From CALJUZ01 sp003387805 (GTDB taxonomy: Bacteria; Bacillota; Limnochordia; Limnochordales; ZCTH02-B6): DNA of 54,487 nt. This document shows positions 53,652 to 54,487 of this stretch, piece by piece (position 1 is the first letter of the stretch; each line of letters starts with the position of its first letter). Where the stretch lies: assembly GCA_937975235.1 (NCBI GenBank), contig CALJUZ010000009.1:1-54487 (forward strand), written 5' to 3'. The notes beneath the pieces are model-generated. The model was not told where the DNA came from. It worked only from the letters and a program-made list of their open reading frames with translations, and did no database searches. A program made the position numbers and the translations under genes.

Positions 53652-53857
53652 GCGCCACAAGGTATTTGCAGGGCCCTTTGTCGAAGTAGTATGCCTCACG
53701 TGAACGTCGGCGGAGGGATACTGTCCGCAGCGGTCGGGCGCGGAAGGCGGCCCGCGTGCCCGCGGCCCGCGTGCTCGCGGCCTGGCCCGATCAGGGCCGT
53801 GCGCAGCACCATCCTCCGGCCGACACAGCGCAACAACATCGCTCGGGAGGGATTCGG

Positions 53858-54379
53858 ATGAGCTTGGAAGGCAAGCGCATTGCCATCTTCGCCGAAGACC
53901 AGTACCAAGTCCTCGAGCTCTGGTACCCCCTGCTTCGGTTTAAGGAGGCCGGCGCCGAGGTGCAAGTCGTGGGCTCCGGCCGGTCCGACGTCCACACCAG
54001 CAGCCGGGGCTACCCCGTCAAAGTCGACGTGAAAGCCGCGGACGTCAAGGGCACTGACTTTGACGCCGTCGTCATCCCCGGCGGCTATGCGCCCGACCAC
54101 ATGCGGGTCAACGAAGACATGATCCGCATCGTGCGCGAAGCCCACGACGCCGGCAAAGTCGTGGCCGCGATTTGCCACGCCGGCTGGGTGCTGGCTTCGG
54201 CCGGCATCCTCGAAGGCAAGCGGGCCACCTGCGTCCGCAACATCCGCGACGACATCGTCCACGCCGGCGCCACGTACGTCGACGAGGAAGTGGTCGTGGA
54301 CGGCAACGTCATCACGTCCCGGACGCCGCCGGACTTGCCGGCCTTCTGCCGGGAGATCATCCGGGCGCTGGGCGGCTGA
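53858..54379 (+). CDS. DJ-1/PfpI family protein (type 1 glutamine amidotransferase-like)
   Basis: A 173-residue DJ-1/PfpI-superfamily protein. The nucleophile elbow is VVAAICHAGWVLASAG with C106 and the following H107; the conserved acid is probably E20 in QVLELWYP. Members are proposed protein/nucleotide deglycases or intracellular proteases (PfpI, YraA/YhbO); the activity here is inferred. ATG 53858 follows GGGAGG. It lies 206 bp after ilvD, probably with its own promoter. Confidence 0.92.
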   Translation: MSLEGKRIAIFAEDQYQVLELWYPLLRFKEAGAEVQVVGSGRSDVHTSSRGYPVKVDVKAADVKGTDFDAVVIPGGYAPDHMRVNEDMIRIVREAHDAGKVVAAICHAGWVLASAGILEGKRATCVRNIRDDIVHAGATYVDEEVVVDGNVITSRTPPDLPAFCREIIRALGG

Positions 54380-54487
54380 GCCCGTTGCGGCGCCGGCGGC
54401 TGAGGCGGTGCGGCGCCGGGCGGCTGAGGCGGTGCGGCGCCGGCGGCTGAGGCGGTGCGGCGCCGGGCGGCTGAGGCGGTGCGGCGC
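54373..54487. repeat. ~24-bp tandem repeat at the right edge (open-ended)
   Basis: Units beginning CGGCTGAGGCGGTGCGGCG start at 54397, 54421, 54444 and 54468, with a variant at 54373 overlapping the PfpI stop. Unit length alternates 23-24 bp by one G. The array continues beyond the window. Confidence 0.85.

Overview
The window comes from a high-GC (roughly two-thirds G+C), probably thermophilic and aerobic member of the Bacillota (Limnochordia, Symbiobacterium or Thermaerobacter-like). This placement is inferred from gene content and not from a marker gene. The supporting genes are a YmfF/YmfH M16 peptidase pair, a CwlD-type amidase, CsaA, CtaA, a split cytochrome b with a Rieske protein, many GTG and TTG starts behind GGAGG ribosome sites, and TATAAT promoters. 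No rRNA, tRNA, intact mobile element or full CRISPR array was seen.

Left part (0-32 kb), mostly minus strand: a DEDDh exonuclease; an arginine/carbamoyl-phosphate operon argC-argJ-argB-argD-carB (no carA) with a promoter overlapped by an ARG-box-like operator; murA preceded by a cell-wall amidase, an RsmC-like methyltransferase, a DadA-like FAD oxidoreductase, 5-formyl-THF cyclo-ligase and an EamA exporter; a Ski2-like helicase followed by the two M16 genes; queG (plus strand) facing a threonine aldolase, a secreted protein and an M32 carboxypeptidase; thioredoxin divergent from a PduO-type adenosyltransferase; a HEAT-like protein with a LolA-like secreted protein; an ArgF-like carbamoyltransferase with a second ARG-box promoter but altered substrate motifs; an HD protein and a polyferredoxin.

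Middle (32-38 kb), plus strand: an IclR regulator behind two tandem operators, then a dipeptide-type ABC importer (binding protein and two permeases, no ATPase) and an M20 peptidase. This looks like one peptide or amino-acyl uptake and hydrolysis unit.

38-42 kb, minus strand: a menaquinol:cytochrome c oxidoreductase operon (cytochrome b N-half, subunit-IV-like C-half, Rieske, a 44-residue single-span protein, di-haem cytochrome c, small membrane protein).

Right part (42-54 kb): isolated genes (MBL hydrolase, M42 aminopeptidase, CsaA, cold-shock protein, CtaA, HEAT protein, quinone oxidoreductase, ilvD, DJ-1/PfpI) separated by spacers unusually rich in tandem repeats of many unit sizes (13, 15, 18, 23, 24, 26, 32, 51 and 153 bp). 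The most striking is a four-copy 153-bp array with an internal 31-bp rhythm and small palindromes, followed by two diverged hairpin-bearing duplicates in a 1.7-kb stretch with no convincing gene. These repeats, the 44-residue bc-complex protein, the ARG-box pair and the divergent carbamoyltransferase are the points most worth follow-up.
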